Part shown: positions 23,454 to 36,099 of the stretch, piece after piece | Numbering within the stretch: the stretch's first letter is position 1 | Layout: every line of letters starts with the position of its first letter | Source of the DNA: Leptobrachium leishanense | Taxonomy: Eukaryota > Chordata > Amphibia > Anura > Megophryidae | Assembly (NCBI GenBank): GCA_009667805.1 | Contig: CM019063.1 | Coordinates: 349,002,862-349,066,861 of the forward strand | DNA length: 64,000 nt | Reading direction: 5' to 3' | Made by a program: the position numbers and the translations under genes | The notes under the pieces: model-generated | The model's database searches: none | What the model saw: only the letters and a program-made list of their open reading frames with translations | What the model was told of the DNA's origin: nothing

Positions 23454-24500
23454 CTAGCAGGTGGAATTAAGGAGCCCGAGGCCATCACCGTAACCCCTTC
23501 TGAAGTGCTGGCATTGGGGCAGAGTGCAGCTGGCCTCTGTCGTCAACCTGATGCACCAGATCTCTGAAGAGTGGACAGCCGTCACATTGCCAGAGGAGGC
23601 TGAGGAGCTCATTGCAACCCCAACTGAAGAGCTGGCATCTTTGCAGAGTGCTGATGGCTTCTGCCTCCTGCCTCCAAACACAGGAGGATATCTGTACTTC
23701 AGCAGTGGATGGGACTTTGGTTTTTGGCCTGTGTGCTCACTAGATGCTGGGCAGTTGGCCCAGATCCCCCACCCTTTTTTATGGTGACACCTAACACCCC
23801 TTATTCTCCCCAGCGTCTGATGGGAGTAGCGGGTGATGCTGCAGTTGTCACTTCTCCCCAGCGGTAGATGCAACATATCGGAGATTCTGGGGTCAGAGGG
23901 GTGAGTGACTTATTTCCGTCGACGCTTCTTTATGGACATTGCTCTGGCCATGAGACTAGACGCACTGAAGTGCTGACTATCTTGGAGATTAACCCGTTCA
24001 GGGTATTCTAGCATTTTCGTCTCCTGCGAAAGGGGGAGATATGTGACCATTGTCACTTGAGACTTTGGTGCATGGACGTAGAGATGTATTTAGGAGGTGC
24101 AGGCCTGATGTGTTGTTTTCCAGCCCCCTCCTATGTTGAAGTTACCCTGTACCTACAATTGTAGGTGCAGGGTGTTTTTGTTTTCTGTGCCCCAACCCCT
24201 GATGCCTGTGTATTGTAATGTAATATTATTCCCTTTTGTATTTATTGCGTGTGTGAATGTTCTGTGGTATGTAATATGCTGTTTTCCCTATGTGTAATCT
24301 GTGGGTAAAAGATTCCTTTTGTTTCTCCAAAACGTAAGACAGATCTCTCTCTGCCCCATCTTCAGTCTTTGTATCACCAGGGAGTGGGAGTGTGAAGCTA
24401 CTAGGAGAGACTATTCAGTATGGAATCGCACGTGTGTGTATTTTACCATTGTATTCTGCACATCCCCCTGTGTGTTTTTTCCAATTGTAAATCCTGAATA
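23454..24500. repeat. Unclassified repeat with an internal direct duplication
   Basis: ctgaagtgctggcattggggcagagtgcagc (23502-23530) recurs in diverged form as ctgaagagctggcatctttgcagagtgctg (23622-23652), about 120 bases later. One 87-codon frame (23524-23787) spans it but resembles no family I know. An aataaag sequence at 24496 could be a polyadenylation signal of an old LTR; no paired end is found. Confidence 0.35.
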
Positions 24501-25676
24501 AAGTCATTCCTAGTTTTGTTTTCACATGCAAGGATCTCCAGCTAATTACTGGGTGAGTTTGGGCCAGTATCGGTACTCCTTCGGGATATCGACGGCAAGA
24601 GGAGCCTTTCTGCTCGTGTGTGCCTTTAAGACCCCACGTTACATAAACATTGATTTAAATCTATGGTCTTTTAAGATTTGTCCATCTCTTATGTTGCTTT
24701 GTTCATATTTTTCAAAAAACAGCGTGATACAACCCACTCATGAGCTTGATTGGCTTTGTTGGTCAATACATAAGTTCAAGTATGGTTTTAAATCCTTTAT
24801 GGGGATTTAAAAGCATAATTCAGTGGGCTAAGAAAGCCAAAATGGCCTTCTGTTGCTGCTGGAATGACCCCTTCATGAAAAGGAAAATCCATATATTTGT
24901 AGTGTTAAGTAGTGTAAACTAGCGCATTCCTTGATAAATTGGTATTGCAGTCAATAAAGTTACTTGTATGAGCAGTTTATTTAAATTTGGAATCATTGTT
25001 TTGTGGATTGGCAATTTAATGTCTGGCCTATATTGCAAGGGGCCCTTTTTTCAGTAGAACTAAATGGGAATTCTTATGCTATACAACTTAGATTAATATA
25101 TTCTCATAGGTCTGCAACTTCTTGACATTGAATTTGAGCAACTCAAGTGAGATTGAAGGCATTTTCTCATATTTTTTAAGTATATTTCGTACCTGGTAAA
25201 TTTGTATTTGGTTCTTCTTGGAAACACTAAAAAGGAGTGACAAGTTCAATTATCTAATATACATTGATAAGTAGAGTAATAATAATGAAATACTAGATTG
25301 AGTTCTTTTATTTAAAACATAATAACCTGCAGAAATGGTGCATAAGTAAGATGTCCAATATACACCAGCATTTTCTATAGTAAAATTAACAAGTTGATTA
25401 AATGTGATAAAGCTGAAAGCTAGGTCAGGGTGTAGACTTTAACAGTGCTATTGGCAAATGTGTTTTATTTATCGTGTTCGGTTTCCTCTCGTAAGCAGCA
25501 GTTTGTTTGGTAAGGAGAAACCAGTTTTTGTCATGAACAATGGAGATATATACTGACAAGTGACCTGTGCTCTGGATTCACAACTTTCTTGTTCAGGTGC
25601 TGCATCTGCCATCCTTCATACTCCAATGCGAATTGGACACGCACTTAGTCAAAAAGTAACAAAGTTTATAATACAG
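24501..25676. other. AT-rich sequence, nothing recognised
   Basis: No gene. The short frames here lack homology that I can see. Confidence 0.45.
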
Positions 25677-25718
25677 TTATCGACGTTTCAGTCCTTACCA
25701 GAACTTTCATCTGGACAA
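25677..25718 (-). ncRNA. Hammerhead-ribozyme-like motif
   Basis: Read on the minus strand: stem I strand UUGUC (25718-25714), core CAGAUGA (25713-25707; consensus CUGANGA with U4 changed to A), one extra A (25706), stem II AGUUC/GGACU (25705-25701 and 25694-25690) with loop UGGUAA, GAAA (25689-25686), minimal stem III A-CG-U, C at 25682 as the cleavage-site base, then stem I strand GAUAA (25681-25677) pairing fully with UUGUC. Such minimal hammerheads occur in Penelope-like elements. The extra A and the U4 change make activity uncertain. Confidence 0.45.
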
Positions 25719-28273
25719 ATAGGATATATAATTGATATACATGCTTCTATTGACATGAAAATGAGGGCTGGCGTCTACGTGGAGCCTCATGTTGAAAAAG
25801 TAAAAAAAAACAATCCAATTGAACATATACACAAAATAATACAATCTTAAATGTACTGTATATGTATACTGTTCTATGATAACCTATCCAGATGCCAGTA
25901 TCCGTGAAAAAATAAATCAAACAAAGTGTTGTATTTTCGCATGTTTCACCACACTACGCACATCGCAAAAAACAATGTGCGTTTTGAGTAGCTGGGATCA
26001 TAAACATCATGTTTATGATCCAGCTCAGTACGCATATAGTTTTGCACACTCCATTCTCCACCCAAATAATGCTAAATATGACATACTGTGGAGGGCAATT
26101 TAGTAATATGACTAATGGGAATACAAATGTTAATATAGCAATACATGTTATTTCTCAAGGTTTACATGATTCATTGACTATATTCTATAGACAAAACCTA
26201 TGCCTGTTCAAAATGTGTATTTGGCTCCTGATATAAAGTTGTCAAGTCTTGTGTTATCGTCTAGGTTTATAAATGGTTAGCTTTCACTACTGTTAATTAA
26301 CAAGCAGGCATCACCCAATTGAGTATGAAAGCAGATCTATAATAATGTAATGATCCACAAACAGATTTATAGAGAGTCTATTGAAATCGATTAATGAACC
26401 AATTGTCTCAATCTGCAATCTTCTGTTTTTTTTCTTCATTGTTTATCCAGAGAATTTCTCATCAGTATTCAATAATCAGCAACAATTAAACAAAAACTGG
26501 CTAAATGTATAGACTAGTTCGATCCCTGCACTACTGTCCTCGTTAGTAATGCAAGTAACAAGATTTAAGGAAATTGGAACAGATGGAAGCTTAAATACAT
26601 ATGTAGAAGGTTAATGGCTACAGTGCGATATTTTGTTGCTATGGGAATAAAAGTATAGGCATAGCTTCTCAAAATTCTCTGGGCAGCTCTCCTAATTACC
26701 CGATAACATCAGATTTTATTCTCAGTGGGGAACTATATAAACTGCTAAATTGACAAACAAGAAAACTGCACAAATGGTGCTTCGACTAGTGGCTGTAATG
26801 TAGAACAGAGTTGACTGTAGCTCTGCAATGCAACCCTATCTATCCCATTGGCCACAGGCTGACCTTGCATCGACTAGACCATGCAATGCCAGTGTTGTAG
26901 CAGTGTATATAATCAAAAACTCTTCGGAACGGTATAGAAAACATGTTTGCCTAGAAGGCATTCAGACCATGAGAGACGGCAACCCACCCTGTTTACTTTT
27001 ATTCATAAACAAACCAGTGGCCTACTTTAGTTTGATCATTGTCTTGGATCAATAACTCTTGACCACTGCATTCTAAATAATGACGTTTGATTGCAAATCT
27101 TCTAGTATTTCATATATTTTAGGTAAAAATTTAATTAGTCCCAAATACCACAATAGAATCCATATATAAGATAGTAAGTTCATTAATTACCTTAAGTCTT
27201 TTTATTTAGGGAGTGTTGTTCCAGCTGAGTATATATTTAAATCTGTACATACAGGCAGCAGTCATGCAAATTTTAAATTTTTTGATTCATTTGTAGTGTT
27301 GACAGAAATTGGTGATGTCCTTTTCATTCCTCTTTTGTAGAATGTTTTGCAAGCCATGCCATCATAATGAGTTGCTACTTTTTTCTGCTTTACATGTAAG
27401 GCACAACTGAAGTACAAATCTATGAGACTTTGTTTGGTAAGATCTAGTACCAGGATAAAACCATTGTCACATCTTCTACCTTACCTTGTCGCAATAGGAG
27501 CCTGTATTGATGCAGTATCATTCACGGGGGTTTGCTTTTCATTGTTCACAATAGCAGTGTCTTTCTCCATATTAATTTTGAAACCTACAGCTCCAGCATC
27601 AGTGCGTTTTGTAGTTCCTTTTTCAACTGTTAAAATGGTGGCAAGATGTATGTTGTGTCACTTCGGTTGCTGTTTTCTAGGACCTTTTTGGCTCTCAGAA
27701 CTGAAAACAGCCTTAAGGGAGATTGGTGAAATCTTGTTTAAACATTGGGAACCAGAGATAAAATTCTAAAGCTCTATGGAACATGACTCCTGAGTTTTTA
27801 AAAAAATGTCTTAAAAAAAAAAAGTTCAAATACAGGGATCCCTAGGTATTTCAAAAAAGCCTTTTGGATTCCTAATGCAACTTCTAAAATTGTCTTTGTG
27901 TAGATGAAAAGCAGATTTTCAAAGAGTCATTACATGTACTGTACAGATGTAATTAATTCTAGTGCCCCTTTGGTTACCAGGAGTCCGGCAACATCTACTA
28001 AAAAACTTACAAAGGTTGCTGTGATGTAAAAGCCGTGAGGGAGACCAGCTATATTTCATCTGAGGTGCTATTTAGTACAGTACAGGGTGAAAGTGGAATT
28101 TAGTAGGTTTATTTAGCATTACTTTGCTGTGTAGGGGGGGGGAATGGTATGAGGGGATTGTGGCAGATTTAAGAATGTCTGACCTTGATACAAAGTATGT
28201 GTGTAAATGTGACAGCTGCAAAGATGTAAATTTGTCATGAAAAGTTATACCAGCACCTAGTATTCACTTTCAG
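25719..28273. other. AT-rich intronic or intergenic sequence
   Basis: No gene recognised. The small hairpin gggatcataaacatcatgtttatgatcc at 25994-26021 is a simple inverted repeat. The 115-codon plus frame at 27422-27769 matches no family I know. Confidence 0.45.
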
Positions 28274-28399
28274 ATTCCATGGTCTTGTGCACGATTGCTT
28301 GTAGGCCTGTTGGGAACACTGGAGAACTTTATGCTCTTAGAGTCCTTCCGGTTGTGGAAAGAGGAGGTGCAGGATCTCCTCACTGTAGTTGATCAGTAA
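28274..28399 (+). CDS. Candidate alternative terminal exon of PURG (isoform B type)
   Basis: An acceptor (attcactttcag, AG at 28272-28273) opens a frame of 41 codons, IPWSCARLLVGLLGTLENF to LLTVVDQ, ending at TAA 28397-28399. It is in phase 0, as needed after the internal PURG donor at 8680/8681 on the same strand, 19.6 kb upstream. ATTAAA lies at 28414-28419. Spliced together this would give about 306 residues, replacing most of PUR repeat III. Human PURG-B also has a short alternative C-terminus, but I cannot compare its sequence from memory. A gtaag at 28396 could instead be a donor of an internal exon. The frame may be chance. Confidence 0.35.
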   Translation: MPWSCARLLVGLLGTLENFMLLESFRLWKEEVQDLLTVVDQ

Positions 28400-29369
28400 G
28401 TTTTTATTTTGTCATTAAAATCATATTTTTGGAGCTGGTCATTTAAAAAAAAAAATACCTTCACACTTGAATGAGTAGCTAGGCATTATTCACCAACACA
28501 CACTACATTTGTGCTTATTATACAAAATCAAGGAAGTCCAGTAACCTGCTGGCCAGACTGATTTGTAACAGAGGAATAGCCGCACAGCTATTGGCATTTG
28601 CGAGAGGGCCACTAACGTTTCCATTCACACATATCAATGGCTATCTCAGAATGAAAACCTGTGTTTTATTTGTGCTTCTATTAATGCAAACCGTGGATAA
28701 GTCTGAAATGTTAAGCTATTCGGTGTTGTAGGTTTTATAAACCTTTTACGTACTGTATCATTATGACAAGATTTTCAATATATTATTGGTGTGTACGTTA
28801 ATGTTGAAGGCACAACCCTTTGGAACAGTGAAAATGAAGTAATAGGAACATTAGGAGAGTGCTTCTTTAGTTTTTATGACACATTGGCTAAGCTGATCTG
28901 GCTACACAATGCCATTGGGAGGCATTGAACGTTGTCAAACATTATGAAATCTGTTCGACCTAGAGCAGGTATGGCATAAACGGACTACTTGGCGTGTCGG
29001 ATAATGAGCCTATCTGCTATGTATACTTAAGTGAAAACCATTATATTGGGCTTGACGAACTTCTGGATCAAGTAACCAAAGGACATTTACCTCTGCTAAA
29101 TATTTGAAACATTCTATTCAAGCCTTTGTATAGTTCATAAACATATGCACTTAGTTTATGTGTTTTGATGTAAGTTTGTCAAGCCCGGATATAAATTGGT
29201 GGAATAGGTTCTTCTAATATTCTGCATAGATATACCTGTCTGAACATGTGGCAAAAGGGTATGTTATATGATAAACCTACCAATGCTGCTTACAATGGGT
29301 AAACTGGTTATAAATGCTTAAACTAGAACGAAGTCTATACTACTATGTCTGTGAATTGATTAAATTGTT
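28400..29369. other. AT-rich sequence, nothing recognised
   Basis: No gene or repeat ends seen. Confidence 0.45.
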
Positions 29370-29682
29370 AAAAATGGATGATGGGAGGCACTCGGCGGGG
29401 TCTTTGTAAAAATCCGAAAATTTTATTTCAAATCATTAAAACGTTTCGGCCCTAGAGGCCTTTATCAAGGTAAAGAAACAGAACAAAAAAGCGCTACAGT
29501 GCATATATAACTCACCAATCTTGTTTATCTATATATACTTATAGACGCACTGTATCACCTTTTTGTTCATTTTTTTTAACTTGATAAAGGCCTCTAGAGG
29601 CCGAAATGTCGGTGTTTTAATGGTTTGAAATAAAATTTTAGATTTTTACAAGGACCCGGAGTGCTTCCTGCCATCCATTTTT
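29370..29682. mobile_element. 313-bp inverted-repeat element with convergent hammerhead-like motifs
   Basis: 29370-29470 (aaaatggatgatgggaggca ... ggcctttatcaa) is the imperfect inverse of 29580-29682 (cttgataaaggcctctagag ... ccatccatttttgatc). Each arm contains (U)UGAUAA-A-GGCC...GGCC-GAAA, read outward, on the minus strand at about 29469-29440 and on the plus strand at 29581-29606. The middle is AT-rich. Confidence 0.75.
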
Positions 29683-30732
29683 GATCTTTATGCCTCAATG
29701 GGAGACTGCACTAGGGCACCACAGCAACATTGGAGCGAGGAGTACGCCCATTGTATCTTGTTAACGAGTGCCCACTTCACTGGATTTCGTTGATTTAAAT
29801 TGTTGCTACGGTATGTTGAGCTACGTTGTGAGAAATGTATGTTAATGAAATTCTTAATAGATTTGCCTACAAAATGAAGAATTTGGGGGGGATTAACGCA
29901 CAAAAGCATCTACTTTGACTATGATATCTGTTTAATGTTTGATCCATTTTACCTACCCAGTTCATCATATTTTCTATAATCGTATTTACATTTGAGGTTT
30001 TTCTCCAGTTATTTTGGTAAAAAACATCCACTTTATTATGAGAACCCTCATGTTCTAAAAATAATGGTCCAGTAATGTGTATGTCAACCCATGCACCCAT
30101 ACATTTCAACAGGCCAAAGTGCGATATTTGTGTTTAGGTAACGTCTCTGGAGCCGGGGCCAGATACCAGGCTATTTACACACTTTTGGAAGTGGCATTAT
30201 GACCTATTACTGCCATTTATATCAATAAAGCTATAGTTTAGACGACAAGCAAAATATCTTCTTTACACAGTTTGCTTTGCTAGCCTTTGTTCTATTCTAG
30301 AGACTCATTGCTGGGAGCATTATGGCTTTGCAGCTCTGTTATACATCTGCACACCCTGGCTACATGAAGGAGCTCCTAAAAAGAGGGACAAAAGGATGTG
30401 GGCCCCAAATAGGGACTGTCCCTCCTAATACGGAACACTCGAGAGGAATATGTATCAGAAATCAACATCTAGTGCTTCTTGGTAATCTTGACGTACATAG
30501 ACTTTATTCTATATTATAGACTTGCAAAAAGTAATTCTAGGACTGTAAAGGAAATGATTTGACAGAAATATTCCATTGGCGTCTACATTTGTTGATTAGT
30601 TTATGAAATGTTCAATATTTTTTGTGTTTTCTCAGTATCTTATTCACAGAAATGTTTGTTTATAGTGTAAATGTCATATCGAAATGTAAGATTAAAGCTT
30701 AGTCTATTTAGTTATGTAAAGATTGCTGCCTC
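29683..30732. other. AT-rich sequence, nothing recognised
   Basis: No gene or repeat ends seen. Confidence 0.45.
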
Positions 30733-30807
30733 TTAACCCCTTAAGAACCAATGGCGCAACGTCATAAATGCATTGGCTTTAAAGAACCTTGGTCGTTAAG
30801 GGGTTAA
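30733..30807. mobile_element. 75-bp foldback MITE (ttaaccccttaa ends)
   Basis: ttaaccccttaagaaccaat at the left is the near inverse of ccttggtcgttaaggggttaa at the right. TTAA occupies both ends. Related ends occur at 42625, 44573 and 62740. Confidence 0.75.
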
Positions 30808-33800
30808 GTTATATTATAGCTCCTTTTTTATTGGAATTGAATTTGAAATGTGTGGGATTGTTTCCATTGTTATGCTGCTTTAAAGAAAGCATTTTTTATT
30901 ATTACTAGTATACTGTTTGATCAATTATCCTATAGGGGATTAATTTAATTGAACTAGCAGTCTCTGAGAGCTATTAGACTTGTGTGTGAATGTGATAATA
31001 TAAACATACAATTATATAGTAATTATTAAATACTGGAACAATGCAGGTAGTGTAGGTTAAAAAAAAAAAAGCATGGTGAATTAATGTGATTCTTGAAGAT
31101 TACGTCAAGCTTTGTACATTCTACTTGGCTGTATGTTTTAGATTTAACTGTATGAGTTGTGAAATCCCTTCTGTGGTAGAACATTCTGCCTTGTAGATGA
31201 TTTCTGACTTCTAACTTATTGTAGTAATCCACCCTCAAAATTTTCATGTGAAAAATTGCATAACCTACATTAAAGCCGCTTATTAACCATAAACCCTGCT
31301 GCAATCTATTGCAATAAATTCTACATGACTTGATGTTTGAGGGCAAGACTTTGTCTGGATAGAACACTGTATCTTCATAAATTCTAGATTTATTTTTGTG
31401 CTTATTGTTTGTACTTGACGTTCTTTGTGTACATTTATTTTTTTAACAGATCTAGTTTGTGTACAGTTCTATAGACAACACTTATAAACTAAAGAGGTGG
31501 AAAGAAAGATATTGTTGGGCTGTGATGAAGAGAATACATGAATCTTGTGTCCAATACCCTTCAATGACATTTTAAGTATGGGTTTCCCCCAGATTCTAAT
31601 GTCAACGGGGTAAGCATGGTGATAATATTCCCTTTTGTACTGTACTTTTAATGTGTCCTCTTTTAAATGTATTGTACTGTATAACTAACTTGCCTTGTAT
31701 TGGACCTTAACATGTACCATCATCCAAGTTTTTCGATGCATGTTAACAGTTAGCTTCCAAAACAAAATAACCTTTATCCGTGGTGCTATCTATATTCTGG
31801 TGCTTCTCTGGATGCTAACTGGACACTTGCTGAGTAAAGCTTGAAGTAATACAATGTTCTGTATTGCAGCGTTGTCTCTTTGTATTGACATATGAACAAC
31901 TTTTTGATAAACTTGAATTTCCTGTCAAAGACTCATTGACAATCTAAGTAAAATTTTTATATGTATGGTGTTTATTTTCAATAGTATATATTTTCCTTTT
32001 TTTCTTTTTGTTCTAGATACTTTTTCATTTTCTTCTTTCATTTTGTTTTCTTGAAAAAAGCAGCTCTGTTCCCAAACCACGCTTCATTGTCAGAAATCAA
32101 ACTTGTCTGTTCTAGCCAAGGAGTTACCAGGACATTTTCTTAATAACCCCCGTTTTCTTGCAAAAGATGGGGTTACGACACCACTGCAAAAAATCCCGAT
32201 AAGGCCAAGAATCTATTGTGAGCATTGACAAATGGTTCATTATTATCTCATACCTGTCAACATTTGCAATATTTAGAATGGTATGTCTTGTAAATACTTG
32301 ATTTAAAAAAAAAAAGCTTAAATTGGGTGAAGCTGCCCTCAATACAGTGTACAATGTGATTGTAATGTTTCTTTGCATGGTGCTTTTTGGCATGTAGTTT
32401 GCATGAACTCATACACAACACACAGTTTTTCTGGAATATAGTTTATAGTCACATAGCAATTGGGGAAAATTACATCTGGCAGCACGAACATGTACGGTTC
32501 TATATATGTGTGACCTGACAGTGCTACAGTAGTTGGTGTTGGGCATGGACAAGTGAATAACCAACCAAAGCTCCATGGTGAGCTTGTTCATCTTAATACC
32601 GCATTTGCATTGGTTCTAACCATAATCCACATTGAGCTCTACAGATTTCAGTCTCCATCAAGCTTTAAGGTGCTGTCATACAAGGGCTCGGTTTCATGAA
32701 TAACATGATTTTTCTCTATCAAGTGGGAACTTTATTTTATCAATAATAAACTAATATATATATGTATATACACATATATACTTATACACACTTTGCAAAG
32801 ATAACTTACCACCTGAGTTACCATAACTTGGAGATATTTAGCAGTCATTCTCTTCGTCTAACTTTTTTATAAAGTGTCTTAATGTGTCCATCAGCCTCCG
32901 TTTTAAATGCATAATTATTTGTGCGTATATATCCATTTTATACAGACACAAATGGGCTCGTATAACAACTTGTGTTTAAATGGTGCTAATGTTGTTGGCA
33001 TTAGGAAAATGACATTTGCTAGTAAGCCAGTACATGAAATAGTAACAGTTACTTCAGTGCAGTTTTCCTCATTACAGAAAAGGCTTGTTCATTCCAACAT
33101 CTTCAAATCGAAGCAAGCTTTATTTTACAGTTCTTTTTATGCTAAAGTTTCTTGGCCCTCTGGATTACCACCGGAATAGTCTTGTAGGATAAATGAACCA
33201 AACACCGAAGACCTGAGCTGCTGTTAAAAAATAATGTAAAGATACCCTAATTATTTTTGTAATTACTTGAACTCAAGTCAGTAATGATTACCCCTGTTAT
33301 TGAGTGAAATTGCTTATTGATGTTTTGCCACTATATTTGTTCTGTCTTAGAAATAAATTTGCTTCTGTGTGTAAAATAGTGTGTTGCTTTTTTTTACCCC
33401 CCCCCCCCCTCTTTATGTTACCAGAGTTTGAATCTTTTTATATATTTAGTTATGTATTACAGAAATGGTTTGACATTCACAATATAATGGTTTTGTTTAG
33501 GGGTATTCATTATATTCTATTAAATTGATGTATTTTACCACCAATACATGAATTGACTACTGGAATATATCAAGAATAGAATTTTTTTAAAAATGGTGCA
33601 TAGAAAGATTAAATTCAAGCCCTGAAACACATTTTATTTTTTAAAACACATGAGGAATAGGACATGAATCATTAATACATTAATATTGTGTTAACAATGT
33701 GTATGTAGAGCTTGTTTGTTTTTAATACAATCTCCTGGAGTTTTACATGGAGATGTTAGTTGCAGGAGTCATCACACCAATCGTTAAGGTAATTATACAG

Positions 33801-34435
33801 GTGACTGGTGTGTTTATTATACAATAGGACACTCGAGACGGACAGGGGGGCAGAGAATGGGGGCAAGGAGAGTAGAAGAGAAAAAAAAGGGGGGGTGAAG
33901 TCTCTGACCAATAAAGGAACATTGCCATACAAAACAGAATGGAAGATGTGAAATTTAGCCAAATTGGTAGAACTTGGCTTTAACATTCTTGCTGTCAGTG
34001 TCAAATGTGCCAGTACTATTTTTGAAAACCTTTCCATAATCAAGAGCAGCTAGTATGATCTGATATGGGAACAAGGGACATCAGATCAACAGAGACCCAA
34101 ACAAAAGGAGTGAGGGAAAGCTTAATAGGCAGGGGAATGGATTTGCCCTTAAGCCGCATTGTCTAGTAGACGAGCCATGAGATTTTCACCAGCCCACAAT
34201 CTACCTGAAAATACTCAAACCATATTGTATTACATCATTTAATTTAGGAGGATCCACTGTGGGACACATTCTGAGAGCAATTACCGGATGACACAGACAC
34301 CAGGGATGCATCTAAGTAAAATTAGTGTGAGGATGACTTTCTAAGCAAGTTAACATGTGTATGCAGGTTCTCCAGATGACTAAATATTGCTCTGCCATTA
34401 CATTTGTATATAGGGATGTTACGTTTAAGGGGTTA
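30808..34435. other. Long AT-rich stretch, nothing recognised
   Basis: No gene, LINE or transposon ends identified. A good-looking acceptor tract (ttttctttttgttctag, 32001-32017) occurs but no coding frame follows. C11 at 33398-33409 and a short TA microsatellite at 32754-32770 are the only simple repeats of note. 33830-33900 is a GA/G-rich patch. Confidence 0.4.
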
Positions 34436-35067
34436 TTTAGAAAGCTTCGAAATTTCGCTATTCACTGCAGGGTCGCCGAAGATGGGTGCACCGAAGGCAG
34501 CTGAATTGCAGAAAAGAAAATGGAACTCCTATTCTTCTAATAGTTAATTAAACCAATAAAAATGCATCAAAATGTGTGTAAATAATAATAAAGTCCTTTA
34601 AAAAATATGGCCTGTTACAGAATAAACATTGTAAATCAAAATGTCAAAAACTAAATAAAAATACAAAAAAGATGTTATAAAAATAAATGGGCTTTTTGCT
34701 GAAAATGAAAAGCATAAACGGTTGAATAAAAAAAATAAATCCGAATGATAATATTGTTTTACATTGAATCCTATGGTATTTGCCTGTTTAGACCTGTCCG
34801 ACCGAATCACCAAAAATCAGGGCCTTTCCGCAACAATTTGGTTCAATTCAGCATTTCCTGAATAGATTAACCATTACTTCTCTATAGGACAATTTCGCTG
34901 TTGGCGATCTGCGGCAAACTACACTTTATTTTGCTGCAATTCGCCAGTATTTGGCAAATTGACAGCTTTCTGAATAGACTAAGTGCCCTGAAAATACACC
35001 CTACGGTGAAATTTGTCATTCAGTGCCTTTTGGTGGCAAGTGCTGTCCTTTCTGAATGACCCGTTTT
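34436..35067. mobile_element. MITE with aaggggttattcagaaag-type ends
   Basis: Left ttaaggggttatttagaaag and right ctttctgaatgacccgtttta are inverse. The right half (34750-35060) is matched by 51356-51670 over its length. No open frame. Confidence 0.7.
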
Positions 35068-35457
35068 AGTGTCCTATATCTCCAGGGATGATTTGAGTAG
35101 GAGCTTAAAGAGAAATTGTCAAAACTAAGGTCAACCAACCCTTTCACTACCAAGCACTTTATCACTTTTTATTTTAAAGCTAATGCAAATGGTCAAATAT
35201 CCTGCTGGGTATTTTTGATAGAAATGCAGCTTTCAAATATTGTTTATGGGCATAATGCTAGTGTGTGTACAGTACCTTACCTTGAATCAGTACTGTACAG
35301 AGATTTTCAATTTTGTTTCTCCATCGGAAAAATCCCAATCTTGTTTCAAAACGTCTAGATCTGTTTTGAATGGGTTCAATTTAATTTATTATTTTTCATT
35401 ACAGATGCACTTACCCATTTTTGTAGTGCAGGGGATAAGTTGTTAAACATGCCTTTT

Positions 35458-35479
35458 AAAAAAAAAAAAAAAAAAAAAA
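35458..35479 (+). repeat. Poly(A) run (about 22 A)
   Basis: Uninterrupted A tract ending just before a Tc1-related fragment. Confidence 0.95.
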
Positions 35480-35489
35480 CGTAAAATGC

Positions 35490-35810
35490 GCTGATCAGCC
35501 ACAACCTTATTACCTCCTGCCCAATAACCTGTAGGTACCCCTCGTGCTGTCAAAAAACCTCTGTACTCCACCAGACCTCTGAACCTGTCCTGTGGCATCT
35601 GGCAACCGTGGGGTCATAGCAGCAGATCCTTTAAGTTCTGCAAGATGGGACATCCATGGATTAGATTTGTTGTTCCAAAGCTTCCCACAGCTACTCTGTC
35701 GGATTGAGATCTGGGGGATTTAGAGGCCAAGACACCACCTGGAAGTCTTTGTCCTGTTCCTTAAACTATTCCTCAACAATGTTTACAGTGTGCTAGGGTG
35801 CATTTATGAA
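35490..35810 (-). mobile_element. Tc1/mariner-like transposon fragment, minus strand
   Basis: It starts with ctgatcagccacaacctta, a known type of Tc1/mariner end (a matching end, cactgatcagccatgaaatt, also lies at 38952). In reverse complement 35706-35730 encodes WPLNPPDLNPTE, the catalytic Glu region. Only the transposase 3' part remains. Confidence 0.75.
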
Positions 35811-36099
35811 AATTTTTCATTTTCAAGACATGTGTAAATGACGGAGAAATATACCACATCAAAGTGAAATATCTATAACCGAATGAAAAAAACATCAAGA
35901 TTAAAAGACTACAATAATCAATCAAAGCTATATGGTATATTCACATTGGGGAGGTTTTGCAATAATGTCATTATTCAAAAACTCACGATCGTGCAATGCG
36001 CAAATAAAACCATTTATCTCGGGCGTTGGTCAGCTTGCTTTTAAGTCTAATCGGAGGGAAAATGCCTGTATAAGGGTATATATAAAGGTGTGCGTGGAT
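35811..36099. other. AT-rich spacer
   Basis: Nothing recognised. Confidence 0.4.

Noticed and set aside
23524..23787. 87-codon frame as a gene
   Set aside because: It covers a degenerate 120-bp direct repeat and resembles no family; no start or splice context stands out.
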